From assembly GCF_041380235.1 (NCBI RefSeq), contig NZ_JBGIYY010000015.1:1-64000 (forward strand): a DNA stretch of 64,000 nucleotides. The letters run 5' to 3'. Every line of letters begins with the position of its first letter. Position 1 is the first letter of the stretch. The notes beneath the pieces were generated by a model that was given only the letters and a program-made list of their open reading frames with translations, searched no databases and was not told the DNA's origin. Both the position numbers and the translations under genes were made by a program. This stretch comes from Glaciecola sp041380235. Lineage in GTDB: Bacteria; Pseudomonadota; Gammaproteobacteria; Enterobacterales; Alteromonadaceae. Shown piece by piece: positions 18,796 through 28,071 of the stretch.

Positions 18796-19403
18796 AAAGC
18801 GCCTCCATTGCTAGCGTTTGCAGCGGCTTGATCATTCACAACATTTGAATTGAGCGGTGCGTCGGCTAAGGATACTTCTGGAAACAACTCAGCATCGACT
18901 ACCGACGCTGCCACCACGTCTTTATAGGAGCGCGATGCGTCAATTAAGCTAACAATGGTCTGGTAGTCGGTGTCTTGCTGCATGAGCAGACTGAGGTCTT
19001 TTTTATCAACACCCTTACCTAATAACGTTTGCTTGATCTGCTTTAAGGTCTCTTGCAACGCTGCATAATCGTGCACCATGCGCGGCTGAGCTACATTCAA
19101 ATCTGTCGTCTCGTTATCCTCAGGTACAAATGAAACCATCGGGATTTTCGTAACCAAGTATCCTTGCGGAAAATAGATTTCAAGCCCTGCGTTATTTACC
19201 TGCACTTCTAATACCTGTGCCTCAATACTTTCATCTTCTGAAAGCCCTGCAAGACCAGGAAGATTGAGCTCAACCACAGTGATTCGTGAAAACACCATCA
19301 TCATCAGCAGCACCGGCACCAGTACAATCATCAAATTCATGAATGACGTTATGTCTAGATCGGCATCGGCCTTTTGAGCGCGTTTGCGTCGATTCGCTAG
19401 CAT
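18792..19403 (-). CDS. ExbD-type protein with Asn replacing the channel Asp
   Basis: This is a 203-residue protein with a basic head and a helix starting DLDITSFMNLMIVLVPVLL. Alignment with E. coli ExbD (DINVTPFIDVMLVL) puts Asn23 at the position of the essential Asp25, so this subunit cannot carry the proton in the usual way. The periplasmic part begins VVELNLPGL, a typical ExbD strand, and holds a helical region with LLMQQDTDYQTIVSLIDASR. It lies 11 bases after ExbB and overlaps the second exbD, so the channel probably contains one active and one structural ExbD type. Confidence 0.87.
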   Translation of the reverse strand: MLANRRKRAQKADADLDITSFMNLMIVLVPVLLMMMVFSRITVVELNLPGLAGLSEDESIEAQVLEVQVNNAGLEIYFPQGYLVTKIPMVSFVPEDNETTDLNVAQPRMVHDYAALQETLKQIKQTLLGKGVDKKDLSLLMQQDTDYQTIVSLIDASRSYKDVVAASVVDAELFPEVSLADAPLNSNVVNDQAAANASNGGAL

Positions 19404-19414
19404 GAGTCTGCCGC

Positions 19415-20080
19415 CTACTGATCAGACGTGCGAGTTTTCGGGGTCAAATGTTCCAGCGCAATCAGGCTGTTCAAACATTTCACGCCGGCCATTTCCATAC
19501 TGTCTACAATTTCGGTGGTTTTAGTCTGCAGTAAAGCATGAAAACCCAGCAGTGGGATTGCCGATATTAGACCAAATGCGGTGGTATTCATCGCTACCGA
19601 TATAGATTGAGAGAGCAAGCTTGCTTTGTCCGAAGGGTCAGCCGTTGCTACCGCCGAGAATGCAGCAATTAAGCCGATGATGGTGCCTAGCAAACCTAAT
19701 AATGTCGCAATATTGGCGAGTGTGCCAAGATAAGGAGTGCGTTTTTCCAGCCTTGGTACGGTCTCCATCAGACCCTCTTCCATTGCATATTCAATATCTT
19801 CACGGCGAGGGCTAATGGCAAGGCGCGATATCCCAGCGCCAATAACGCGACTGATAGGAGCGGTACTCTCTTGCGTAATTTGCAGTATTCTATCGAACTG
19901 CTGATTAGCTAACAGCGGCTCAATTTCCAAAAATGCATTTTTGTTGGTGCGCGTCGCAAAAATCAAAAATACATAGCGCTCTATGGTAATAGCAATACCA
20001 ATTGCCAAAACAATGGCAATGGGTAGCATAAACGAGCCACCTTCTTGAAAAAATCGCGTAATGGTATCCAACATATCCAT
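19415..20080 (-). CDS. MotA/TolQ/ExbB family proton-channel protein
   Basis: This is a 221-residue membrane protein with three predicted helices: one near the N-terminus (MLPIAIVLAIGIAITIERYVFLI), then after a cytoplasmic loop the pair in YLGTLANIATLLGLLGTIIGLIAAFSAV and VAMNTTAFGLISAIPLLGFHALL. LLGLLGTIIGLI and the conserved Thr in AMNTTAFGL are the ExbB/TolQ/MotA core lining the proton path. It is the motor gene of the cluster, followed by two exbD genes and AgmX. The gene carries its own 111-base leader, so it may have an internal promoter. It resembles AglR/AglQ-class motors of the Myxococcus machine more than iron-uptake ExbB, judged by context. Confidence 0.9.
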   Translation of the reverse strand: MDMLDTITRFFQEGGSFMLPIAIVLAIGIAITIERYVFLIFATRTNKNAFLEIEPLLANQQFDRILQITQESTAPISRVIGAGISRLAISPRREDIEYAMEEGLMETVPRLEKRTPYLGTLANIATLLGLLGTIIGLIAAFSAVATADPSDKASLLSQSISVAMNTTAFGLISAIPLLGFHALLQTKTTEIVDSMEMAGVKCLNSLIALEHLTPKTRTSDQ

Positions 20081-20191
20081 GGTATTGCTCTCTTGTATAT
20101 TAAGATTAAATTAACTGCACTTACTGTAGCGCAAATAGATTGAAGCTTATGTTTGCTATGCGCACTCGTTTATAAAAATACATACCTAAAG

Positions 20192-20599
20192 TTAGTCATT
20201 TTTTTTGCTGATGCTCGTGCTATCTAGCAAAATGCCGTCCACTACTGAAAGGTCCCTTAAAAATTGGCTGCGCTCGATGCTTGGCAATTTTTGCACCACT
20301 GGCTGCCATGTTTGGGTTTCATTAATTCGCTGATGACTGGGCAGTTGCCAAGGCACAATGGTAAGTACTTGAGGCTGTTCCTTATTGGCTCGAATGGTTT
20401 GTTCTAAGCGCAGCACCTCAGGCGAACCAACAGCTGGCTGGCTCAGCATAGGCGCAGTTTGAGCCACTGATTCATCTTCGCTTTGCTGCTGTGCAGTGCT
20501 TGCCATCGACATCGTTAGCAGCGCTGCACCCATGCAGATCAATTTACCGCCAACGCGACACATCTTAAATGGATGTTCGGTATATCGCTTAATACTCAT
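20192..20599 (-). CDS. Small exported protein of the Glt-like cluster
   Basis: I start at ATG 20599 (MSIKRYTE), which has AAGGA 7 bases upstream, rather than at the ATG 7 codons earlier. A hydrophobic segment at ~23-36 (LICMGAALLTMSMASTAQ) ends in an Ala-rich signal-peptidase-like site. The mature ~100 residues are polar, with VLTIVPWQLPSHQ and a C-terminal SQFLRDLSVVDGILLDSTS. No family is recognised. Its start overlaps the 3' end of the TPR lipoprotein gene, so it belongs to the same transcript. It lies just before the motor genes and is probably a periplasmic accessory. Confidence 0.6.
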   Translation of the reverse strand: MSIKRYTEHPFKMCRVGGKLICMGAALLTMSMASTAQQQSEDESVAQTAPMLSQPAVGSPEVLRLEQTIRANKEQPQVLTIVPWQLPSHQRINETQTWQPVVQKLPSIERSQFLRDLSVVDGILLDSTSISKKND

Positions 20600-21704
20600 A
20601 GCGGTTTCCTTGCAAAACAACTTGCTCTAACGACGAACTTGCGATTAAAGGAGAGTTTATATCGCGCTTGCTTTTAAATACTTGCTTTGCTGTATCTATT
20701 CCTGCAGCCTTTAACTGGCGCTCAAGATCAAGCTGCCAACCGTTTACTCGGCGCAACTCTCGTTTTAATAAATCTGGCGCTAAAAATTCGCTTATCATGT
20801 CAGGGGCCAGCATAAGGTCTTCAGTCGCTAAATCTTTGGCTTGATAGGCCTTTTGAAATTCAAGCAACGCAGAATATGTATTGTAATCCTCGAGCGCTGC
20901 GGCCTTATTTCCCATATACAAATCATGCAGTATCCCGCGATTTCTATAGCTAGGCGCATGACCAGGGTAAGCTTCGATAGCTCGGCCGTATAATCGTAAA
21001 GCTTGATCAAATTCACCGTCTTCGCGATGCAGTAAAGCTCTTCGATTAGCCGCTTTATAATTATGCGGATTTAACGACAGGGCGTTTTCATAACTTTGCT
21101 TGGCAAGGCTGACATTAATGTGGAATTGTTCCTTGAGTGCACGTTTACTATCCTTGCTATCAAAAGCTTGCTGAGCTTGCGCCAAATAAATGTCCCCGGC
21201 TAATACGTATGCTCCGCTATTAAGGGGAGACGGATCAGCTTTGGCCTGTTCTATAAAACGTTGCGCTTGCACGAACTCATTGTTTTTATATGCCGCTAAA
21301 GCGCTCTCCAATAAAGCTTTTATTGCACCCTGATTAGCCCTTTTGCTTTGCGAAAAACGATTAGGTGAATTAATCAGTGCTAAACGCGCTTGACGAGATT
21401 GCTCAGCGGCAAGGGCCTCAGCTTTTGCCTGCGCTAACTCTGCGATTTCAGCAGGGCTTAATTCTGCTGGCACGGCTGCAAGACTTTCTTGAGCTTCGTT
21501 ATTTTCATTTACGGCCGACTCTGCCTCAGTCGGTTTACCTTGCGTGCCAAATAAGCTGCCAATATTCGCACAGCCACCTAAACTTAAACTCAATACAAGC
21601 ACTATTAAGGCGCTTAGATTGCGCAGACTCTTTGCATCGACGCACCGTTTAGTAAATATAGTACTAATCGGTATTATTGAATGAGTGGACGATTTATAAG
21701 TCAT
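20589..21704 (-). CDS. TPR lipoprotein (GltE-like position)
   Basis: This 371-residue protein has an unusually long N-region before its hydrophobic core and a lipobox SLGGC with Cys45. An Ala/Glu-rich coiled segment (EIAELAQAKAEALAAEQS) is followed by tetratricopeptide repeats. Examples are ALAAYKNNEFVQAQRFIEQA, AKQSYENALSLNPHNYKAAN and ALRLYGRAIEAYPGHAPSYR. TPRs suggest a scaffold under the outer membrane. It overlaps the upstream 1166-residue TPR gene by 11 bases and the next gene by a similar amount. In the Myxococcus Glt complex a comparable TPR lipoprotein is GltE; the equivalence is inferred from order and features, not alignment. Confidence 0.75.
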   Translation of the reverse strand: MTYKSSTHSIIPISTIFTKRCVDAKSLRNLSALIVLVLSLSLGGCANIGSLFGTQGKPTEAESAVNENNEAQESLAAVPAELSPAEIAELAQAKAEALAAEQSRQARLALINSPNRFSQSKRANQGAIKALLESALAAYKNNEFVQAQRFIEQAKADPSPLNSGAYVLAGDIYLAQAQQAFDSKDSKRALKEQFHINVSLAKQSYENALSLNPHNYKAANRRALLHREDGEFDQALRLYGRAIEAYPGHAPSYRNRGILHDLYMGNKAAALEDYNTYSALLEFQKAYQAKDLATEDLMLAPDMISEFLAPDLLKRELRRVNGWQLDLERQLKAAGIDTAKQVFKSKRDINSPLIASSSLEQVVLQGNRYEY

Positions 21705-24700
21705 TGGCGTTGACTCCTAAGGTCATTTCTTGCTTGTTATAGCGAGCAGGCAAGGTGTCGCTCAATACGCTAAAGCTCTGCTTAATATAATCGTCGTACA
21801 GACCGTTTAAAACTCTAGACACGTTATTTTCATGTAGCTGAATTGCTGTTTCTTCAAAGGGATAAGCCTGCTCTTCGAGCAATAGCTCATACTGACTGAG
21901 TTCCAACGGCGATAATTCGGGTGGGCGACTAGATGCCATAAGATCTTGAGCTAGCTGCATATACAAGTTGGCTAAATGATAATTTGCTTGAGTGGCATAT
22001 TCGGCTACCGCAAAAGACATCACGGTGTCGTAAGCGTTAATCGCTTCACTGAGTGCGTTTTGTTTTTTTGCGAGACTTTCATTGAGCGGTAAGGTCAATT
22101 TAATGCGGGTGAACACGGTATCTGCGTCGGTGGCAAAGACCATCGCCGACATTGCGGCTAAGTAGCGCGACCGAGCATTGCCTGCAGCGGCCATCGCTAA
22201 GCCTTGACTATTGGCTAGTGCCACTTGGGCCTCTACCAACTTGTTCAACCAAAACCGTCGCTTGCTGTCTTCAGCCGATGCCAAATAGAACTCACTAAGT
22301 TTAAATCGCGCCTCATTAGCTAAGTCCATCGGCTGCGGATAGGCATGCGCGTAACTACGAAAAGCATCCAGCGCTTTGTCACGCAAACTCGCCCTGTCAT
22401 AAAAGGTCGCGGCTTGATAAAGAGATTCACGGCCCAATTCGCTTTGCTGATCTTGTTGCCATTGTGCATATAAAATATCGGCGGCAGATCCCCAATCTTC
22501 GGTTTGCTGATAGGCGAACAATAGTTGGCCTTCAATAGAGGACGTTAGCGGATTGTCGGGATATCGCTGCGCGAAATCTAACCATATTGCAATGGCCTGC
22601 TGCCATTCACCTAGTAAGGCATAATAACTCGCGCTATCAAACTGAGCATTCACCCGAAAGCTCGAACTTGGGGTATCACTAATAATGGTTTGCCAAAAGC
22701 CAATCGCCAGGGCAATCGTCTCGCGCTTTATATCGCTTATGGGCATATCATACACATTGGTCTCAAGCGCTAGCTGCGCCGGCGTTAAGTTAATCACAGA
22801 TAGTTCTTGTTCGGCTTGTTTATAAAGCGTTGCGGCAAGGCGATCGATTAAATCTTCTCGCTTTGACGCTGCGTTTAAGTCTGTTGCGGGACTTACCAAA
22901 GTTTGAGTGGCTGCCCCCTGAGCGTATTCTGGACGCGATAGTAAAGTCCGATAGTAGAACTGAGCACTGGCAAATTGTGCAAGTTCAAATTCACTGTGAG
23001 CCATCACCAAAGTAGCGGATACTTGCTGACCTTGCTCGACCTCGTGCATGCTAGGGGCTTCCTCTAATAGCCATTTTGCCCAGCGTTGCGCCTGCATATA
23101 ATCGCTTTGGTTAAACAAAGTCTGCATTAAATTTAAAGCAATCACGGGGCTGCGTCTGTCACTCGCAAAGTTTAATATAAAGCGCTGCTTACTAAACTGT
23201 GCGTTGCTTAGCTCTGGGTCTTTTCTCGGTATGTTTGATAGTTCGCCAACTGCATTATCGCTAACTACGGCTTTAGCAGCTATTTGCTCATAGGCTAGTA
23301 GCGCAGCATAGGCGGCTTCAACCGCCAAAGGGTTAGGGGAATCTTCATAAGCATAGGTTTCAAAGGCGTCAATGGCTTGCTCGTAAAGATTAAGCGCGGT
23401 GTAGGCTTCGGCCAAGTAGAATCGTAACTGCGGTACTTGTTCATCGGCTCGGCCACCGGCATAGCTAAAGGTGCGAATATAGTTTTCGTAATAGTCTATG
23501 GCCTGTTGATAGGCTTCCAAGCGAAGGCTAATTAAATCAAGGGTTGAAGCACTTCGAAATACATTGCTTTGCTGAACGCTAAGCCCTGTTGTTACAAAGC
23601 CCTGCATTAGGTCTTGTTGTTCAGCCATACCGCTATATTGCTCGGCGGACTGCTCTGCGGAAATTGCTCTGGCTTGTAAAATGGCGTCGATGCCTTGAGC
23701 AATGCTATGTTCGGTTTGCGCAAGCTCCGTTAAATAGACTTTTAAATACGGCACCGCTGCCTCGCCAATGGGCGAGTCTAGGCGTTTAAGGACATCTCCT
23801 CCCAAAGAATATGTTTCGACAAAGCCTTGTTTTGCTGTGATCACTCGTTCAGGAAACTCACCAAGAATATAAGCATCTATGTGCCGCACATAAAATTCTA
23901 CGGCACGGGCATGAAAAGGATGGTTTTCAGCAAACACGAGCAATGCATCAGCACTGTCACCAAAACGGTCTTCGTCGAGGTATTGCTGAGCGAGCTCCTC
24001 GAATACTAAATGTTGATAGGGCGACGCTGGGCGTTGAGCATAAAAGTCAACAATGGCTTCGCCACTGCCCTGATAAGAAAAAGTTAGCGCCATAACGCGG
24101 ATACTATCTTGCAATAAGCGCATTTCACCTTTAGACAGTGAGTCAAGCTGATCAAGAGTTATCAATTCTAGGCGCTCGGCATCACCTAGAGTATGTTGCA
24201 GCATTAAATCGAAGGCATGCAGGGCATTGTCATAATTGTCTTGTTTAAACTCACTCCAACCTAACATGTAGGTAGAAATACCATAGAAATTGGCACTGTT
24301 TTGCAGTTGCGCTTCTTGGTAGCTGCTGACTACCGAACCATAATAGTTTGCCGCCTCGGCATATTCACGGCGATTGAAATAATACTCGCCAATCCGAAAA
24401 TAAAGCTCAATATGTTGCTCACTGATACCAAACGATAGCAAATTAAAGGTTGCTAAGAACGTCTTGGCCACTTCAACGCTTTGTTGCTTTTGACCAGATA
24501 AATCAAGCGCACGTGATAGCTGATACATCGCATCCATTTGCTTGCGGTTAAGCGCTTGCTGCTCAGCACTAAGCGGATTAAGCGTGCTTGGCTCTATCAC
24601 TTCATGTTCATTGAGCACTAGCGAATAACTTTCAATCGCCGCCTGAAAAGGATGGCTAAGAGTAGCGCTTTGTTTTGTATTTTGAATCGAATCATTTTGA

Positions 24701-25194
24701 ACAAGTTGCTCAAAATCGAGACCTTGCTCAAGCGCCTGTTCGGCCAGCAACATATTAATATCAGCCAATCTAAACGCCGCCTGCCGGCGCTGAATAGGGT
24801 CAGTGATCAGCGGCAATAGCGCCTCGTACTCCGCCTTTTTTTCGGCCAGTGACAAAGCGGGTATATCTTGTACTGATTGCTCAACTTGAGATGAGCCTAA
24901 GTCACTGCTAGTTATGAAGCTGTTGCTTGCCTGCTCGCCAGTCGCGTCAATGGCATCATCAACGAACTCTATATCTCTGCCTTGCGGCATTAAATCTAAG
25001 CTAGCTAAACTGGGTCGGCTGCTTTTTCCTGCTAGTAAGCGAGCCTGCTGCGCTTTTTCAAGATCAGATAGTTGCAGTCGGTCTGCTTGAGTCGAGTCAT
25101 CGTCATCAAACATGCCGCTTAGGCTAGAGCAACCTGCGACACTTACAAAAACCGCACACAGCATGCCTGAACGGAGAAGCCGAGAGATGTTCAT
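21694..25194 (-). CDS. Giant TPR lipoprotein (GltD/AgmU-like)
   Basis: This is a 1166-residue lipoprotein with signal MNISRLLRSGMLCAVFVSVA and Cys22 in a VAGC lipobox. The mature protein is almost entirely helical repeats, many recognisable as TPRs: EYYFNRREYAEAANYYGSVV, YDNALHAFDLMLQHTLGDAE, RFYLAEAYTALNLYEQAIDA and WQQAIAIWLDFAQRYPDNPL. Such a solenoid could span or line the periplasm and bind many partners. Its start overlaps the stop of the previous TPR gene in ATGA fashion. Size and position match the large TPR component (AgmU/GltD) of Myxococcus gliding clusters. No enzymatic motif is seen. Confidence 0.78.
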   Translation of the reverse strand: MNISRLLRSGMLCAVFVSVAGCSSLSGMFDDDDSTQADRLQLSDLEKAQQARLLAGKSSRPSLASLDLMPQGRDIEFVDDAIDATGEQASNSFITSSDLGSSQVEQSVQDIPALSLAEKKAEYEALLPLITDPIQRRQAAFRLADINMLLAEQALEQGLDFEQLVQNDSIQNTKQSATLSHPFQAAIESYSLVLNEHEVIEPSTLNPLSAEQQALNRKQMDAMYQLSRALDLSGQKQQSVEVAKTFLATFNLLSFGISEQHIELYFRIGEYYFNRREYAEAANYYGSVVSSYQEAQLQNSANFYGISTYMLGWSEFKQDNYDNALHAFDLMLQHTLGDAERLELITLDQLDSLSKGEMRLLQDSIRVMALTFSYQGSGEAIVDFYAQRPASPYQHLVFEELAQQYLDEDRFGDSADALLVFAENHPFHARAVEFYVRHIDAYILGEFPERVITAKQGFVETYSLGGDVLKRLDSPIGEAAVPYLKVYLTELAQTEHSIAQGIDAILQARAISAEQSAEQYSGMAEQQDLMQGFVTTGLSVQQSNVFRSASTLDLISLRLEAYQQAIDYYENYIRTFSYAGGRADEQVPQLRFYLAEAYTALNLYEQAIDAFETYAYEDSPNPLAVEAAYAALLAYEQIAAKAVVSDNAVGELSNIPRKDPELSNAQFSKQRFILNFASDRRSPVIALNLMQTLFNQSDYMQAQRWAKWLLEEAPSMHEVEQGQQVSATLVMAHSEFELAQFASAQFYYRTLLSRPEYAQGAATQTLVSPATDLNAASKREDLIDRLAATLYKQAEQELSVINLTPAQLALETNVYDMPISDIKRETIALAIGFWQTIISDTPSSSFRVNAQFDSASYYALLGEWQQAIAIWLDFAQRYPDNPLTSSIEGQLLFAYQQTEDWGSAADILYAQWQQDQQSELGRESLYQAATFYDRASLRDKALDAFRSYAHAYPQPMDLANEARFKLSEFYLASAEDSKRRFWLNKLVEAQVALANSQGLAMAAAGNARSRYLAAMSAMVFATDADTVFTRIKLTLPLNESLAKKQNALSEAINAYDTVMSFAVAEYATQANYHLANLYMQLAQDLMASSRPPELSPLELSQYELLLEEQAYPFEETAIQLHENNVSRVLNGLYDDYIKQSFSVLSDTLPARYNKQEMTLGVNANDL

Positions 25195-27434
25195 TGCTGA
25201 GCCTCCGGCGTGAGATCTTGCAATCTCAATTTGGCCAGGCGCGTGTTAACTTGCTGCGTATTTAACGCTTGAATACGACGCTCCACGATCATTAATAAAT
25301 TGTTTTGCAACTGCGCATTTGCATGGCTGTAAACTGCACGAGCCTGAGCCTGCTGTCGCTGAATTTCAATGGCTAAATTTTGCAGACTTTGCTGTTGCTC
25401 AGCAAACAGTTGACTGTCTTTCTGGCGCTTTACCAAGCGCTCATAACTATTTTTAGCATCTAATACTGCCCGTTGCGCTTGCTGCACAAAACGTTTGTGC
25501 TGCCAATGATTGACCACAAATTCATCATCAAGCTGCCATTGTAAGATGCCCTGGACGCGCTCTAAACGAAGCTTTAATTTTGGATTGAGCGGGCGTGAGC
25601 GAGTATCGTCATTCAATAATCGCGTAAGGCGTTGTTGGGCATTGTTGATTCTTTGTATGTGTTTAAGCTGGTCTTGAGAGGCCATTTCAAGCTTGATGGT
25701 TTGCCGCTGCTGCGGATCAGTGAGTCTATCTTGTATTGCAACTAGCTGAGCGTTTGCTTGCTCAAGCTCGGCTTTTACGTCGCTCAACGAAAGTTCTTGT
25801 TGGCGCTTTGCAAAGCGCTGCTGACGTACGCTTAACATTTGCGCCAAGGTGTTTAACTGTTGCGTTTTTTGGTCTAAATTTGCGAGTACCTGCTTGGCCT
25901 CTCGCCTAACGTTCAATAAAAAGTAGGCATCAAAGTCTGGCTGGGTCGACAAAAACATACGTTTAATATCAAGCAAGTTGCTTGGCCAATACTCGATTTG
26001 CTCGTCTTGTAAAACTGCATTCGCCTTATCTTCAGCAGACGGCTCTAAGCCCAAAGCAACGGCTAACTCTGATATCGACTCTACCCGCTTTGGCTGAGAA
26101 GAGGATTGCGCAGATATATTGTTTTGCGTAAGGCTTTGTTCACCCGTCATGCTCGCTGATACAGGCTCTAAGCTATCAAAAAAGCCATCATCTTTAACCC
26201 GTTCAGAAAAATTCTGCAGGGCATCTATGGTGTTCAAAATCTGCGAAGTGGTATCGTCTAGGGCAAAAAACGCTTGGCTAAAATCACCCTGCTGCTGATA
26301 AGCATAGGCCATTCCGTAGCTTGCCTGCAGACCATACAGGCCCTCAGACTGCTCTTGTAAATATTGCCACACCGAGATGGCGTTTTGCCAACGGTTTTGT
26401 TGGGCCAAAGCCCAACCTAAGGTTAACAGGGCCTGCTCACTTTCACCGCCCCGCTTTGAAACTGTGTTGATCACCTTTAAAGCATTTTCATCATCTTGCT
26501 GTTGCAATAATGAATAGGCTAGACCCAAGTTAATGCGGTCGTATAAAGCATCTATCTCTTGCTGTTGGAAAAGGTCGCGCGCTTGCTCTAACTGCCCTTG
26601 AGATTGTGCATTTGGATCGCTAGAAAACCAATTTAGGGGATTTAGCCAGTTAAAACTTAACGCCGAGCGAGCGCCCTTACCCGCCAGAACTAACCACGAA
26701 TTTTGAATACGTTCGTGCCCTAACAGTGACTGCTTTGCAGCAATAAAGCTTTGTTCGGATTCAGCAAAGTCGCCGTTGTTGAACTGTGATGATGCATAGT
26801 TAGCTTGAATGTATGCCGGATAAATACTGCCCTTATCAAGTTTTACAAACATACTCTGCCAATCTTGCCCCTGCTGCATGCGAGAAAAGGTCGTTAAATA
26901 AATAAGCTCTTGCCATTGTTGCTCGTCGATGTAATCGATTAGATCTTCTTGTTCAATGGCCGCATAAGCACGCTCGCTCAGATAATACTGCCGATTTTCA
27001 AAGCCCGCTTTTGCCAGCCAAAACCAAGTATTAGCCTGCACATATTCTGAGCTTGTTACAGACAATAAATTAAGCAACAGGTCTTGTGCTTGGCTATATA
27101 GCCCCACATTTAATTGTGATGCGCCCTGCATTAAGCGCAGACGGTCTTGGTCGTCTTGGGAAAGTTTTATAAATTGATGTGAGGCATCGCCTACCTCTAT
27201 CAACATCAAAGTAGTGTCGTACTGCTTTTGAAAGTACTCAAATAGAATATGTTCATAGTCTGCCTGCTGTTGCGCAGTTGCAGAGGCTTGTTTTTTCTGC
27301 GCATCGAGCATCGCTTGTTCGACGCGATTTTCAGCGGCTTCATCAAGTTGTGAAAGCGGGCTGCTTTGTCCATTCACAGGGCCCGACAACGCTAACACTA
27401 GGCCCAATAGCAAAGCTCGCAGTTGCCAACTCAT
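25191..27434 (-). CDS. Exported TPR and coiled-coil protein (GltC-like)
   Basis: I choose ATG 27434 because it opens a normal signal peptide (MSWQLRALLLGLVLALSGPV); the longer frame from 27494 would place it 20 residues in. Of 747 residues the first half is TPR-like (LRLMQGASQLNVGLYSQAQD, WALAQQNRWQNAISVWQYL, ASYGMAYAYQQQGDFSQAFF). The second half is a long Gln-rich coiled coil (QQRFAKRQQELSLSDVKAEL, ERLVKRQKDSQLFAEQQQSL). It has no lipobox, so it is probably periplasmic. It overlaps the next gene by four bases. Role and position fit GltC-like periplasmic adaptors; this is inference. Confidence 0.72.
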   Translation of the reverse strand: MSWQLRALLLGLVLALSGPVNGQSSPLSQLDEAAENRVEQAMLDAQKKQASATAQQQADYEHILFEYFQKQYDTTLMLIEVGDASHQFIKLSQDDQDRLRLMQGASQLNVGLYSQAQDLLLNLLSVTSSEYVQANTWFWLAKAGFENRQYYLSERAYAAIEQEDLIDYIDEQQWQELIYLTTFSRMQQGQDWQSMFVKLDKGSIYPAYIQANYASSQFNNGDFAESEQSFIAAKQSLLGHERIQNSWLVLAGKGARSALSFNWLNPLNWFSSDPNAQSQGQLEQARDLFQQQEIDALYDRINLGLAYSLLQQQDDENALKVINTVSKRGGESEQALLTLGWALAQQNRWQNAISVWQYLQEQSEGLYGLQASYGMAYAYQQQGDFSQAFFALDDTTSQILNTIDALQNFSERVKDDGFFDSLEPVSASMTGEQSLTQNNISAQSSSQPKRVESISELAVALGLEPSAEDKANAVLQDEQIEYWPSNLLDIKRMFLSTQPDFDAYFLLNVRREAKQVLANLDQKTQQLNTLAQMLSVRQQRFAKRQQELSLSDVKAELEQANAQLVAIQDRLTDPQQRQTIKLEMASQDQLKHIQRINNAQQRLTRLLNDDTRSRPLNPKLKLRLERVQGILQWQLDDEFVVNHWQHKRFVQQAQRAVLDAKNSYERLVKRQKDSQLFAEQQQSLQNLAIEIQRQQAQARAVYSHANAQLQNNLLMIVERRIQALNTQQVNTRLAKLRLQDLTPEAQQ

Positions 27435-27502
27435 ATAACGCTGACCGCCCTGCAGGCTATTTTGTAAGGTATGCTTAGACCGCACGCAATGCATCCACTC
27501 AT

Positions 27503-28069
27503 CTATAAGGTTTGCGCGGTAAACTGCGGCTGCTGCTTACTGCTGGAATCAACAACCTCCAGCTCAATGGCAACCGGCTCATCGGTTTTACTAAAACTTA
27601 GATTGACTGCTCGTTTGTATTCTCTGCCCTCAGGGCCAATACCAATAAAGAATGCCGTTAGCTCATGCTCACCTTGACCTACGTTACCGACATACAGTCG
27701 CTGTACTCCGCCTCTATATAGCGCATTTACCTGACGTTCAGTGTATAAATAATGCGTAGCAACTTCGTTATTGATTTTGAGCTCTACCGAATCTAAAGCA
27801 AAATATTCCCCGATATCCATCGATAAATACACCGCGACCTGTGTAGAGGCAGGAAACAGTAAGTCTTCCTCTAAAATAAACAAGTCTCGGTTGAGGTTGA
27901 TCATGGCTTGTTTGAGGCTTTCTATCTCTTGCGCTAGGTCGCTTTGCTCATTGTTTTGTGCATGAGCAAGCGATCCAAACAAGATCAAGCAGGTCATACA
28001 TAGCGCATTGACTAGTTTTGACAAATAGCGATGGTTAGCGATTGATTGTGTAGCGTTCGTTTGTTTCAT
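27503..28069 (-). CDS. Exported coiled-coil/beta protein of the Glt-like cluster
   Basis: About 188 residues with a hydrophobic signal at ~26-37 (ALCMTCLILFGSLAHA). A heptad-like stretch (QEIESLKQAMINLNRDLFILEEDLL) suggests oligomerisation. A beta-rich domain follows, with VAVYLSMDIGEYFALDSVEL, a YTERQVNALYRGGVQRLYVG segment and a GEHELTAFFIGIGPEGREY segment. The pattern looks like a PEGA-type or Ig-like sandwich, but no family is certain. An in-frame ATG at 28081 would overlap the DUF3570 stop by 10 bases; the choice is uncertain. It is translationally tied to DUF3570 upstream and the TPR gene downstream. Confidence 0.62.
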   Translation of the reverse strand: MKQTNATQSIANHRYLSKLVNALCMTCLILFGSLAHAQNNEQSDLAQEIESLKQAMINLNRDLFILEEDLLFPASTQVAVYLSMDIGEYFALDSVELKINNEVATHYLYTERQVNALYRGGVQRLYVGNVGQGEHELTAFFIGIGPEGREYKRAVNLSFSKTDEPVAIELEVVDSSSKQQPQFTAQTL

Positions 28070-28071
28070 AG

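Noticed and set aside
17261..20080. Iron-uptake ExbB-ExbD-TonB system
   Set aside because: Two ExbD types, an AgmX C-terminus and linked TPR/barrel genes fit a Glt/Nfs-like machine better; no receptor gene is in the operon.
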